Below are positions 15,974-25,240 of a DNA stretch of 64,000 nt, in pieces (position 1 is the stretch's first letter; the number at the start of each line of letters is the position of its first letter). This DNA is from JBJXHC01 sp046160825. Lineage in GTDB: Bacteria; Bacteroidota; Ignavibacteria; UBA10030; UBA6906. The notes beneath the pieces are model-generated. The model ran no database searches. It was not told the origin of the DNA and saw nothing but the letters and a program-made list of their open reading frames with translations. The stretch covers positions 39,489-103,488 of the forward strand of contig JBJXHC010000126.1 in assembly GCA_046160825.1 (NCBI GenBank), in the 5' to 3' direction. Both the position numbers and the translations under genes were made by a program.

Positions 15974-18061
15974 ATGGATTGTCACTTTGCTTCATTGAAG
16001 CTGAGTGTAAAACGCGGATGCATACTATGTCTTGGTATGTGTACCGCTTTTTTTTCATTCAACTGCTTCGATAAACCGCTCGAACCGGTGATGCCAAGTT
16101 GGGATGTTAATCTCACCCTACCTTTGGCGAACCGCGAATATTCACTTCTCGAAATCGTCCGGAAAGATACCAGTCTTCTTCGTGTCGGAACAGGCGGACA
16201 AATAATCTACGCCACATCTGCCGGCGCTCCACCAACGTTCATCGGTGACCTGATTGCGATCGACCCACCGGATACCACCGCGGAGGTCGAGTTCGGAACC
16301 TTTGCTGTCACAACACCACCGTTGCAAACAGGGCTGCAGGTTCCATGGCTTCCTGGCGGAGCCATCACTCCGATTCCTGACACGAACATCGTCTTTGCAG
16401 ATATTGCATACACCATTCCGACATTCCAGTCTGTGACGTTTGCGAACGGTACAATCACGCTGACGCTTCAGAACAATATGCCGGTGCCCCTGGAGGTCAA
16501 TGCACCTGTCGAAGTGTTTGACGCGCAGCAGCGACTCGTTGCTTCGTTCATCTTCACTCCATCAGTCATCCCACCATATTCAAGTCGTTCAGCATCGGAC
16601 GGACTGGCGGAGCGAACAACCGGCAACAACATCAGGATAACGGGTCTCGCATTTCACACGCCGGGGAGTGCAACACCGGTGGAGATACCGCAAGGTGATA
16701 TCATTGTTGCAACCCTGCACACTTCAAATGTGCAGGCCCGTCGGGCGACCTTTGCACAAATCCCGCCCCAACGGCTCGCAAGTGACGACACAACCATGTT
16801 CTCTCTCGATGATTCGACTCTCGTCAAAGAAGTCGGCTTCCGTAGTGGGACACTCGATTTCACGTTCACGAGCAGAGTGGACCTTGATATCTTGTTCAAA
16901 TTTCGGATGAATGAACTTCGCAGTGTGCAGAGTGTTTCCATTCCATACGAAGACAGTATCTATCTGCCTGCACGAGGCACCGGTTCATTCTCATTGAACC
17001 TTGCGCAGTACAAGATCCAATCATCAACGGGTGACCTTGTACGCTCGCTTCAGGTAATAAGTAACATCGTGCTTCCATCAGGGTCGGTCGCCCCGGTGAC
17101 AGTGAATGACACTGATAAAGTGGACATCATGCTCAGTTCCACACCGCTTATCGTCGACACAGCCGTTGCAGTCGTTAAGCCGACGTGGGTTGATGTGAAC
17201 GCTCCGATTGCGATCAACTTCGGTGATCTGCCGACGAGGTTCTCGGGCCAAATATCCATTCCGTCGGCAACACTCGGGCTCGCCACGAGCGTCAGTTTCG
17301 GATTCCCGCTGGATCTGTATGTCAGCATCGGGGCCCGGAGGTATCCATCCGGCGATTGGGTGTATTTGCAAATTCCCGCTTCGCAGAAACGTATTCAACC
17401 GGGAACCAATGCCGTCAACTTCAATCAAAATGAAGTCGGATACTTTCTGAGTCAGTTCACAAACCAACTTCCTGATACCCTGTACGTTATGGGACAGGTA
17501 CTGGTCAATCCGCCCGAAGTGTACAACCCAACACTTGCCGGTGTCGGCAGTTTCGGCAGCAACAGCTCGTTTGGCGGTACGGTACACCTTGAGGTTCCGT
17601 TGATGCTCGGCATTGTCGACGGCGCGTACCGCGACACTCTTGCCATCGGTGATACGACGGGCGATGGACAGACCGACTATACGGTGAACAAATCGCGGAT
17701 CAGAGACGTGAATTTCGGAAAGATATTCATCGAAGTGCAGAACGGCATGCCGCTCCAGGTGGGTGTGAACCTCGCTCTCCTGAACAACACGAGACAATCC
17801 CTGTTGTCGATTCCACAGAGTGGTTCACCGGTACTGGTAAACGCTGCTGCGGTGGACAACGATGGCAACGTCACGCTCGCAGCACGCAGCACATCGACAA
17901 TCGAACTGAGTGCACATGATGTCCGGCAATTCGATCCGTCCGAATTCATGACATACGCCCTGTCGTTGATCACCACACCGGGGAGTCCGGCCGTGCGATT
18001 TAAGACGACGGACTACATACGCATTCGTGTGTGGTCCACACTTTCCTACAGGGTGAACTGA
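15974..18061 (+). CDS. Large putative surface lipoprotein, paired with a beta-barrel protein
   Basis: The 695-residue protein starts with a basic and hydrophobic leader (about 1-31, ending FFSFNC). Cys31 may be the lipidated residue, although the lipobox is not canonical. The mature part begins PVMPSWDVNLTLPLANREYSLLEIV and is then mostly beta-rich, Thr/Ser/Pro/Val-rich sequence without visible catalytic motifs. I chose the ATG at 15974 because a GGGGGGG run lies 3 bases upstream; an ATG at 15962 in the same frame is possible. The stop overlaps the start of the next gene (TGATG), so the two are translationally coupled. The function is unknown. Confidence 0.8.
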   Translation: MDCHFASLKLSVKRGCILCLGMCTAFFSFNCFDKPLEPVMPSWDVNLTLPLANREYSLLEIVRKDTSLLRVGTGGQIIYATSAGAPPTFIGDLIAIDPPDTTAEVEFGTFAVTTPPLQTGLQVPWLPGGAITPIPDTNIVFADIAYTIPTFQSVTFANGTITLTLQNNMPVPLEVNAPVEVFDAQQRLVASFIFTPSVIPPYSSRSASDGLAERTTGNNIRITGLAFHTPGSATPVEIPQGDIIVATLHTSNVQARRATFAQIPPQRLASDDTTMFSLDDSTLVKEVGFRSGTLDFTFTSRVDLDILFKFRMNELRSVQSVSIPYEDSIYLPARGTGSFSLNLAQYKIQSSTGDLVRSLQVISNIVLPSGSVAPVTVNDTDKVDIMLSSTPLIVDTAVAVVKPTWVDVNAPIAINFGDLPTRFSGQISIPSATLGLATSVSFGFPLDLYVSIGARRYPSGDWVYLQIPASQKRIQPGTNAVNFNQNEVGYFLSQFTNQLPDTLYVMGQVLVNPPEVYNPTLAGVGSFGSNSSFGGTVHLEVPLMLGIVDGAYRDTLAIGDTTGDGQTDYTVNKSRIRDVNFGKIFIEVQNGMPLQVGVNLALLNNTRQSLLSIPQSGSPVLVNAAAVDNDGNVTLAARSTSTIELSAHDVRQFDPSEFMTYALSLITTPGSPAVRFKTTDYIRIRVWSTLSYRVN

Positions 18062-19446
18062 TGAAAAGGCCAAAGATGTTCCAACGACTGCTGCCCACAA
18101 TACTCGGCATCCAATTATTCTTTCTCTTCGTCGCTGTTGCCGGTGAACGTGCGAACGTGCGAGGAATGAGCATGGCCAGGACGTTTGTTGCGGCCTCACG
18201 AGGACTTGATGCTGTGGGGATCAATCCCGCGAACCTTGCCTTGCCTGATGAGGGAACCGTGACATTCAGTATCCTGCCGGTGGGATTTCATATCGGCAGC
18301 GATTTCCTTGACTATGAAATTTATACATCGTACTTCACGGGCGCAGAGACGGACAGCGGGCGGGTTGCCCGTTACCTCAACGACAGTGATAAGGATCGAC
18401 TGCTCTCATCATTGGAGGATGAGTTGCCGCATTCGCGTATCGATCTTGACAGCAGGCTTTTCGGTGTGACGCTGCGGTTGCCTGATGTTGGTGGGTTCGC
18501 GTTTACTGTGAGCGAAAATGCAACCGGGTTTGTGGAAGTACCACGCGACTATGTGGAGTTTTTGCTTCAGGGTAATCCGGTGGGATCCGGATATGATTTT
18601 CAATCCACGACTGCAATGGCATCCTGGTCGCGTGACTACGCTCTTTCATTCGGCGGCGCAATTCCCGGCGTGGCCTTCTTGAAATCCCTTGCCGGAGGTG
18701 CCTCCATAAAGCTCGTGCATGGGTTCGGATACTACGAAGTCCAGCGGTTCAATACATCCCTGCATACCGCCGAGGATGGAGTCCTTACCGGTTCGGTGGA
18801 CTTCCTCTCGCGCCATACTGGGACATTACCATTCGACGAAGGCTATGCATTCTTTCCGTCGCCGGCAGGAACAGGCTGGGGCGTTGATCTCGGGTTTACC
18901 GGGTACGTGTCGAAGTATCTTGTTGTAGGTCTCAGCGTCACGGACATCGGCAACATAAAATGGAACAAGAATATCCGCGAGAACTTTGCAGACACAACAC
19001 TCGTGGTTGATGATCCATTACAGTCTGAGCAGCGCGACGCAATCGAGAATGTCGTCCGGGGAAAGCAGCGTGATGGGAGTGCATTCAGAAGTCCATTGCC
19101 GACAACTCTGAGAATGGGGTGCGCATTGGCGGTGCATGAAATGATCGAGGATTTTGGTAGCGAGCTTCTTCTGGCACTCGATTACAATCAAGGATTGGTA
19201 ACTTCACCAAGCTCCACCACTAATCCCCGTGTCTCTCTTGGTGTCGAGTACAAACTCGTTGATTGGCTGCCACTCCGCAGTGGTATTTCTTTTGGCGGAA
19301 CGGACAACATCAATGTTGCTCTCGGTTTCGGTTTGAATTTTGATTTCTTCGAATTGGAATTGGCTTCGGAGAATATCTCCTGGCTGACAGAGCCGGGAAG
19401 TTTCTCACACGGCTCCATTGCGATAGGGACGCGGTTCCGCTTGTAG
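18061..19446 (+). CDS. Putative outer-membrane beta-barrel protein (DUF5723-like)
   Basis: The 461-residue protein has a signal peptide (hydrophobic about 13-28) followed by NVRGMSMARTFVAASRGLDAVGINPANLALP. This N-terminal pattern resembles porin-like proteins of Bacteroidota/Ignavibacteria (DUF5723/PorV-like). The remainder alternates hydrophobic and polar residues in beta-strands (VDLGFTGYVSKYLVVGLSV, VSLGVEYKLVDWLPLRSG), and the last residues GSIAIGTRFRL end in a hydrophobic C-terminal strand. The ATG at 18061 overlaps the preceding stop by one base, which suggests a functional pair: barrel plus surface lipoprotein. Confidence 0.8.
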   Translation: MKRPKMFQRLLPTILGIQLFFLFVAVAGERANVRGMSMARTFVAASRGLDAVGINPANLALPDEGTVTFSILPVGFHIGSDFLDYEIYTSYFTGAETDSGRVARYLNDSDKDRLLSSLEDELPHSRIDLDSRLFGVTLRLPDVGGFAFTVSENATGFVEVPRDYVEFLLQGNPVGSGYDFQSTTAMASWSRDYALSFGGAIPGVAFLKSLAGGASIKLVHGFGYYEVQRFNTSLHTAEDGVLTGSVDFLSRHTGTLPFDEGYAFFPSPAGTGWGVDLGFTGYVSKYLVVGLSVTDIGNIKWNKNIRENFADTTLVVDDPLQSEQRDAIENVVRGKQRDGSAFRSPLPTTLRMGCALAVHEMIEDFGSELLLALDYNQGLVTSPSSTTNPRVSLGVEYKLVDWLPLRSGISFGGTDNINVALGFGLNFDFFELELASENISWLTEPGSFSHGSIAIGTRFRL

Positions 19447-19464
19447 AGTTCAACGATCGTCATC

Positions 19465-19497
19465 AAGCCCGTCGTCTGTTGAGCGATGGGCTTTTTT
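19465..19497 (+). terminator. Rho-independent terminator after the beta-barrel gene
   Basis: An AAGCCC...GGGCTT stem (19465-19470 and 19488-19493), with inner TCG/CGA pairing, is followed by TTTTTT, 18 bases after the stop at 19446. Confidence 0.85.
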
Positions 19498-19613
19498 GTT
19501 GTGAAGGGGGATTTTGTCTCCCATGTCCGTTCGCCACCTGTTGACCCCCCATCCGACTACGTAACGAATCTACAAGGGTCACTCTTTGTCGTCACCCCCG
19601 CGCTCCTTTCTCC

Positions 19614-19832
19614 TTGAATATAGGCGATTACCGGCTGTTCACAAGCGATGTTGTTTCATTGAAAGTGTATGACATTCTTGGCCGCGAGGTCGCGACACTT
19701 GTTGATGGGAAACAGAATGCAGGCAACTATCGGGTGGAGTTCAATGGAGGCAGACTGGGGAGTGGTGTGTATTTCTATCGCCTTGAAGCCGGGAAATTCG
19801 TTGAACAAAGGAAAATGATATTGATGAAGTAG
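19614..19832 (+). pseudogene. Orphan type IX secretion C-terminal sorting domain (gene remnant)
   Basis: The frame from 19614 (TTG) encodes about 72 residues that are almost entirely a T9SS type A sorting domain: VVSLKVYDILGREVATLVDG, NAGNYRVEFNGGRLGSGVYFYRLEAG and a terminal KMILMK. These domains are normally the last 70-90 residues of large secreted proteins, preceded by a YPNPFNP-type segment. Here neither that segment nor a cargo domain or signal peptide is present, and upstream lies a terminator. I read it as the 3' remnant of a deleted cargo gene. The rest of the 480-bp gap (19447-19929) shows nothing else. Confidence 0.7.
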
Positions 19833-19929
19833 CTGGGGTTCATTATGCGGTAATTCAGATCATCTCACCAACTACTCCAATACTCCAATCGGTGCTTTCA
19901 AAGGAACCCCATCACTCCCACCAGTGTCA

Positions 19930-21327
19930 TCAGAGTATATATCTGCTCAGATCCCGATTCTTCACGATGGATGCGAGTTTGCCTTGTACCATCTCCCGAT
20001 TCACAGTAATGGCAGGTGTTTTTATTTCATCGGGTGCGTCAAAGAGAATTTCTTCCAGCAGCGTCGTCATGATCGTGTGAAGTCTGCGAGCGCCGATATT
20101 CTCCACTTGTTCATTCACTTCGGCGGCAATCTTGGCAATCTCTTCGATTCCGTCCTTTGTAAACTCCACGGTCACTCCCTCGGTCTCCAACAATGCGGCG
20201 TACTGTTTGATCAGCGCGTTCTGCGGCATCGTGAGTATCTTGACGAAGTCCTCTTCCGTCAGACTACTAAGTTCCACTCGAATCGGAAATCTTCCCTGAA
20301 GCTCCGGTATCAAGTCGGACGGTTTGGAAACGTGGAAAGCCCCGGAAGCAATAAAAAGCACATGATCCGTCTTCACCACACCGTACTTGGTTGTTACGTT
20401 GGAGCCTTCGACGATAGGAAGGAGGTCGCGCTGTACGCCTTCACGCGAAACGTCAGGACCCGAGCTTTGGGACTTGCTCCCCGCAATTTTGTCGATTTCA
20501 TCGAGGAAGACAATGCCCGAGTTTTCGACCCGATGAATCGCTTCTTTGATGGCCGCGTCCTGGTCGATAAGTTTTTGCGCTTCTTCTGCCGTCAGGATAA
20601 CGCGCGCTTCAGCCACGGTCAGCTTGCGCCGCTTCATTTTCTTCGGCATCAGGTTGCCGAACATGTCCTGCAGATTCAGTCCCATTTCCTCCATATTCAT
20701 CGGGCCTATCACCTGCATCAGCGGTCCCTGACTTGCCGGCAGATCAAGTTCTATGACTTTGGATTCAAGTTGACCGTCGCGTAACCTCTGGCGAAACTTC
20801 TCCCGTGTCGACTGGTTCTCTTCGTCCTCATTGGGAGGCTGCAAGGATTCATCCACCACAGCAGGTTGCCGTTTTCGTACTGGTGGGATGAGAAGATCAA
20901 GGATGCGCTCCTCGCTCATTTCTTTGGCTTTGGCGTTTACCTCTGCCCGCTTTTCGGCCTTTACCATCGTTACGGCATATTCCGTCAGGTCGCGAACGAT
21001 CGACTCGACGTCTCTTCCAACATAACCCACCTCGGTGAACTTTGACGCTTCCACTTTGATGAACGGCGCATTGGCGAGCTTTGCAAGTCGGCGGGCGATT
21101 TCAGTCTTGCCCACGCCAGTCGGACCAATCATGATGATGTTATTCGGCATGATTTCTTCACGGAGACCGGTCGGCACCTGCAACCTCCGCCAGCGGTTCC
21201 TTAACGCAATCGCAACCGACTTCTTGGCGTTGTGTTGACCGATGATGAAGCGATCCAGTTCACGCACAATCTCGCGTGGCGTGAGTTCATGATGTTCGGA
21301 GTTGGAAGATGAATTGCGAGGAGTCAT
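19930..21327 (-). CDS. hslU: ATP-dependent protease ATPase subunit HslU (ClpY)
   Basis: This 465-residue AAA+ unfoldase feeds substrates into the HslV peptidase in the cytoplasm. Visible are the N-terminal TPREIVRELDRFIIGQ motif, Walker A GPTGVGKT (68-75), Walker B VFLDEIDKIA, the GYVGRD pore motif (VGYVGRDVES) and a C-terminal tail ending SRYIL, which inserts into HslV. The acidic/Gln-rich I-domain lies at about 130-235. It starts 2 bases after the hslV stop, as expected for an hslVU operon. Confidence 0.97.
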   Translation of the reverse strand: MTPRNSSSNSEHHELTPREIVRELDRFIIGQHNAKKSVAIALRNRWRRLQVPTGLREEIMPNNIIMIGPTGVGKTEIARRLAKLANAPFIKVEASKFTEVGYVGRDVESIVRDLTEYAVTMVKAEKRAEVNAKAKEMSEERILDLLIPPVRKRQPAVVDESLQPPNEDEENQSTREKFRQRLRDGQLESKVIELDLPASQGPLMQVIGPMNMEEMGLNLQDMFGNLMPKKMKRRKLTVAEARVILTAEEAQKLIDQDAAIKEAIHRVENSGIVFLDEIDKIAGSKSQSSGPDVSREGVQRDLLPIVEGSNVTTKYGVVKTDHVLFIASGAFHVSKPSDLIPELQGRFPIRVELSSLTEEDFVKILTMPQNALIKQYAALLETEGVTVEFTKDGIEEIAKIAAEVNEQVENIGARRLHTIMTTLLEEILFDAPDEIKTPAITVNREMVQGKLASIVKNRDLSRYIL

Positions 21328-21329
21328 AT

Positions 21330-21866
21330 TCAGAGTTCTTCAATCGTCAGGTGATGATTCGTGTAAATGCAGACGTCTGCCGCCGCGTTGAGGGAGGCTT
21401 CGACGATCTCGCGAGCGCCGAGGTCTGAGTGTTTGACGAGCATGCGTGCTGCCGTCAAGGCAAAACTGCCACCGGAGCCGATGGCAAGTATTCCGTCGTC
21501 CGGTTCGATAATTTCCCCGGTACCGGAGATAACGAGCGATGTTTTTCCATCAAGCGCAGCGAGAAGCGCTTCAAGCTGGCGGAGGTATTTGTCTGTGCGC
21601 CATTCTTTTGCCAGCTCAACGGCCGATCGTTCGAGGTTGCCGCGGTATTTCTCAAGGTTCTCCTCGAACTTGCCAAACAACGTGAACGCATCCGCTGCTG
21701 CGCCGGCAAACCCGACGAGCACCGTGTTGTTGTACAACTTGCGGACTTTGCGGGCTTTGTGTTTCATCACCGTCTGCCCGACGGTCACCTGACCGTCTGA
21801 ACCAATAACGGTCTTGCCGTTGCGTGTAAGTCCAATGACGGTTGTAGAGCGAATAATGTTGGACAT
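21330..21866 (-). CDS. hslV: ATP-dependent protease peptidase subunit HslV (ClpQ)
   Basis: The 178-residue threonine peptidase of the HslVU complex. The catalytic Thr is expected in RSTTVIGLTRNGK, at residue 8, so a 7-residue propeptide (MSNIIRS) would have to be removed. In E. coli only the Met precedes the active Thr. GSDGQVTVGQTVMKHKARKV and VGFAGAAADAFTLF are typical of the family. It is followed directly by hslU and preceded by rpoN on the same strand. Confidence 0.96.
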   Translation of the reverse strand: MSNIIRSTTVIGLTRNGKTVIGSDGQVTVGQTVMKHKARKVRKLYNNTVLVGFAGAAADAFTLFGKFEENLEKYRGNLERSAVELAKEWRTDKYLRQLEALLAALDGKTSLVISGTGEIIEPDDGILAIGSGGSFALTAARMLVKHSDLGAREIVEASLNAAADVCIYTNHHLTIEEL

Positions 21867-21887
21867 GAAATACTGCCTTCGTGGGAA

Positions 21888-23345
21888 CTATGTGAGCTTG
21901 CGACGCAGCCGCGCAACAGGAAGCAACATTGCTTCGCGGTATTTTGCCACTGTGCGCCGGGCGATATTGAGTCCCTGTTCGTTCAGGATCTCGGCAAGTT
22001 TCTGGTCGCTGTGGGGATGCAACGGATCTTCGGAATCAATCAAGTCCTTCAGTTTTTTCTTCACTTCTTTATTCGAAACTTCGTCCCCGTCGGCTGTGCT
22101 GATGGAGTCGCTGAAAAAATGCCGGAGGGAGAATACGCCGTAATCCGTCTGGACGAATTTACTGTTTACAACCCGGCTGATAGTGGAAATATCCATCTCA
22201 ATCACTTCGGCAATGTCTTTGTAGATCATGGGTCTCAGGCTTTCGCCCGTCGAGAAGAATTCCCGCTGCTTATCCACAATCGCCCGCATGACTTTGGTCA
22301 TGGTCTCGCGGCGCTGATGGATCGAGCTAATGAACCACTTTGCCGCCTCAAAGCGCTGGCGGATAAAATCCTTTGTTTCCGTTGAGACACCGTTCTTCTT
22401 CCGCTTGGACATGATGTCCTTGTACTGCTTGTTGATGCGGAGAGGAGGGATGTTCCGGTCGTTCAGTGTAATAACAAAATCGTCGTCGGTTTGCGTAACG
22501 ATGAAATCGGGGACGATGTAATTCTCGTGAGAGCTGAATTCCCCTTCGCCCGGTTTCGGATTCAGATGTTGAATTGCCTCCACGGCGGCTTTGAGTTCGT
22601 CAAGCGTGATATTCAGCTTCTTGACGATGTCCTCGAAATGCTTCATGGTGAAGCTCTCGTAGTACTCTCGAAGGATACGCAAAGCAAGGTCGCGGAGTTG
22701 CGGCTCGACACTGGAAAGTTCGAGCTGCACGATCAAACATTCCTGCAGCGTGCGTGCGCCAACGCCTGCGGGATCGAGGCGCTGAATGCGTTTGAGTGTT
22801 GCTTCAGCTTTCTCAAGGATTATCGCTGTACCGTGTGTGAGGTTCAAATCTTGAACGATGGTTTCAAGATCGCGGCGGAGGTAGCCGTCATCATCGATAT
22901 TGCCGATGATTTCCTCTCCCAACAATACTTCTTCGTCGTCGAGATCAAGGAGGGTGTACTGCTCGAGCAGGCGGTGATACAACGGAACGGAGTCTGCGAG
23001 AGGCATCTCATCCCGCTCTTCGTCATCGTATGTTTCCCGGGCTTTGTAGCCCGAACTCTCCTCGTTCATGTAGTCGTCGATGGTGTACTTGTCTTCCTCG
23101 TCGGCTGCTTTCTCGTCCGCCTTTGCAGCCTCTTCGACGGTGACCTCTTCCTTGACAAGCTCTTCCGGTTCCTGTTGGGCTTCGAGTTCTTCCTCGAACC
23201 CCTCCTCAAGAAGCGGATTCATTTCCAACTCAGCTTTGATTTTTTGTTCGAGGGCAAGGGTGGGAAGCTGGAGCATCTTCAGGTACTGGACCTGTTGAGG
23301 CGACAGCTTCATCATCATCTTATGTTGGAGGGAAAGATTCAGCAT
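21888..23345 (-). CDS. rpoN: RNA polymerase sigma-54 factor
   Basis: The 485-residue protein has all three sigma-54 regions. Region I is Leu/Gln-rich (LSLQHKMMMKLSPQQVQYLK, LELNPLL-type repeats). An acidic region II spans about 50-110 (many Glu/Asp). Region III has the core-binding part and ends with the RpoN box ARRTVAKYRE. Sigma-54 needs bacterial enhancer-binding proteins to open promoters; none is encoded in this window. It lies between a DUF3109 gene and hslV on the minus strand. Confidence 0.97.
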   Translation of the reverse strand: MLNLSLQHKMMMKLSPQQVQYLKMLQLPTLALEQKIKAELEMNPLLEEGFEEELEAQQEPEELVKEEVTVEEAAKADEKAADEEDKYTIDDYMNEESSGYKARETYDDEERDEMPLADSVPLYHRLLEQYTLLDLDDEEVLLGEEIIGNIDDDGYLRRDLETIVQDLNLTHGTAIILEKAEATLKRIQRLDPAGVGARTLQECLIVQLELSSVEPQLRDLALRILREYYESFTMKHFEDIVKKLNITLDELKAAVEAIQHLNPKPGEGEFSSHENYIVPDFIVTQTDDDFVITLNDRNIPPLRINKQYKDIMSKRKKNGVSTETKDFIRQRFEAAKWFISSIHQRRETMTKVMRAIVDKQREFFSTGESLRPMIYKDIAEVIEMDISTISRVVNSKFVQTDYGVFSLRHFFSDSISTADGDEVSNKEVKKKLKDLIDSEDPLHPHSDQKLAEILNEQGLNIARRTVAKYREAMLLPVARLRRKLT

Positions 23346-23381
23346 GTGAATATCGCTATAGGCATATCAAAGGTTGTTGTG

Positions 23382-23951
23382 TCATTTCCTCTGGAGTGTG
23401 TCGCAATGTGCTTTGAAGTTGTTGTACCACGTTTCACCATACTTGCGCGTGAGAGCGTCCTTCAGGAAATCAGAGAGCTTGATGTTATTCTTCTCGCCGA
23501 ACTGGCGGCCACCTTCGCATTCCTCAATCTGTTCATACCTGATGTAGTCTTTCCCAAACCGGCGGACACGAATCGGGAAGAGGTGACAGGAGAGAGGCTT
23601 TCTCCAATCAATCAAGTTTTCGGTAAACGCACGTTCAAAGCTGCAGCGCGCAATACCGTCGGCGTCGTAGTGGACATACACACAGTCCCGCTCTTCGACA
23701 CACGGCGTAACGAAGTCGCCGGGTGTTCCCTCATACATTCCGGTGGCTTCAATGACGCTGATGCTGCGTTCACTGAGGTAGCCTTTGATGATCGGGTAGG
23801 CTTTTTCAATCTCCAGCACTTCATCGTCCTCCAAGGGCGCCCCTCGACCACCCTCGATACAACAGCACGCTCCTTTGCACTGGTGTAAATCGCAACAAAA
23901 GGAAACGTGTCCGACCGCGTCATCGATGATCGCCTCTCCGATAATAAACAC
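23382..23951 (-). CDS. Cysteine-rich DUF3109 family protein
   Basis: The 189-residue protein is rich in conserved cysteines: CCDLHQCKGACCC near 19-31, then CVEERDC, CSFERA, SCHLFPIRV, EECEGG. The pattern suits a metal- or Fe-S-binding YkgJ-like zinc/iron cluster protein of the DUF3109 family, common in Bacteroidota. The family's role is unknown to me. It lies between dprA and rpoN on the same strand, with a 36-bp gap to rpoN. Confidence 0.85.
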   Translation of the reverse strand: MFIIGEAIIDDAVGHVSFCCDLHQCKGACCCIEGGRGAPLEDDEVLEIEKAYPIIKGYLSERSISVIEATGMYEGTPGDFVTPCVEERDCVYVHYDADGIARCSFERAFTENLIDWRKPLSCHLFPIRVRRFGKDYIRYEQIEECEGGRQFGEKNNIKLSDFLKDALTRKYGETWYNNFKAHCDTLQRK

Positions 23952-24032
23952 CCTGTCTCCTGTTTATCGATGAACTGTGAGTATGGTACGGTTTTTCCCC
24001 CTCAGAGGAAAGAGTTTCGTCGGGCGTTCCTG

Positions 24033-25157
24033 TCACGCGAGCTTTGCAAACATCTTTCCCGGCATCTGTCGCACGATGCCCTTGAACTCCAGCGAGAGAA
24101 GGTGAACGAGTGCATCACCCGTGGACATGGCGGAGCGTTCTGCAAGTGCATCAATATGGATCGGATCGTCGGGGAGTGCTTCGTAGAGCCGTTGCTCGAA
24201 GAGAGAAAGCGGAGGCAACGGTTCTGCTTTTGTTGTTGACGGAGCGATGAGTTTCTTGAGACGCGGTCCCAACTCTGAGAGTATGTCGTCCACACTTTCC
24301 ACCAGCGTTGCCTTGCCCTGTTTGAGAAGCAGGTTGGTCCCGCTGCTCCGTTTCTCCGAGATGGCAGCGGGAATTGCGAACACGTCACGGTTCTGGTCGA
24401 GTGCAGTCGCTGCTGTGATCATCGCGCCGCCGTCAACACCCGTTTCCACGATCAGTGTACCAAGGGCGATACCGCTGATAATGCGGTTGCGGCGCGGGAA
24501 GTTTCCCGCATCGGGTTTGGTACCCATAACATACTCGGAGACAATCGCGCCTTCGGGCAATATGCGGTCCACGAGGGTTTTATTTTCCGGTGGATAAATA
24601 ACGTCGATACCCGAGCCGATGACGGCGATCGTTCTTCCACCGGACTTTACCGTCGCAGCGTGTGCAACCGTATCAATCCCGCGTGCGAGTCCGCTGATGA
24701 TGGGAATGCCGTACCGGGCAAGCTCCGCCGCAAATTTTTCGGCGAGATGTGTGCCGTACGGCGTGGGTGTACGCGTGCCGACGATGGCGATGGAGTATTT
24801 ATCTTCTTCCTGAAAACTCCCGCGGAGGAACAACACAGGCGGAGGATCATAAATTTTCTTGAGGTTCTCAGGATAGTGCTTGTCCCAGAACGTGACAGTC
24901 CGACCGTCGATTTTGTTGAGACGTGAAAGTTGGTCATCCACGTAGCGTTTGTATTGCGATGGGCAGGAGTCTCGATAGAAGTTGGCAATTGTGTGGGCGG
25001 TTTTCTTCTCTATTCCCTCTACAAGAACAAGTTCCTTCACGCTTGCTTGTGCAACAGCAGCAGGGGTTTTGAAATGGCTGACCAATGAACGGAGTCGTCC
25101 CGGACCGACACCGGGGACGGAAGAGAGAATAAGCAGGTCTTTGAGTTGTATTGACAT
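24033..25157 (-). CDS. dprA: DNA-processing protein DprA (Smf)
   Basis: The 374-residue protein loads RecA on incoming single-stranded DNA during natural transformation. The N-terminal helix-hairpin-helix region (SSVPGVGPGRLRSLV) occupies about 10-60. The Rossmann-like DprA core (about 80-290) carries VGTRTPTPYG, ISGLARGIDTVAHAA and GSGIDVIYPPENK. A C-terminal winged-helix domain of about 60 residues (PDDPIHIDALAERSAM) follows. Length is normal for three-domain DprA. No competence genes lie nearby. Confidence 0.96.
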   Translation of the reverse strand: MSIQLKDLLILSSVPGVGPGRLRSLVSHFKTPAAVAQASVKELVLVEGIEKKTAHTIANFYRDSCPSQYKRYVDDQLSRLNKIDGRTVTFWDKHYPENLKKIYDPPPVLFLRGSFQEEDKYSIAIVGTRTPTPYGTHLAEKFAAELARYGIPIISGLARGIDTVAHAATVKSGGRTIAVIGSGIDVIYPPENKTLVDRILPEGAIVSEYVMGTKPDAGNFPRRNRIISGIALGTLIVETGVDGGAMITAATALDQNRDVFAIPAAISEKRSSGTNLLLKQGKATLVESVDDILSELGPRLKKLIAPSTTKAEPLPPLSLFEQRLYEALPDDPIHIDALAERSAMSTGDALVHLLSLEFKGIVRQMPGKMFAKLA

Positions 25158-25240
25158 TGGTATTCAGTAATGACAACGCGTTGATGGTCTCAAATTGCTG
25201 AACGCTGATCTTGTCAGTCTGATGAAGAAAGCGGAATTTT

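Noticed and set aside
15799..16074. 91-codon frame before the large lipoprotein gene
   Set aside because: No ribosome-binding site, no motif, and it overlaps the start of the supported gene in another frame.
22491..23888. 465-codon open frame on the plus strand over rpoN
   Set aside because: Antisense to the RpoN and DUF3109 codons; the protein sequence is Leu/Val/Phe-rich without motifs.
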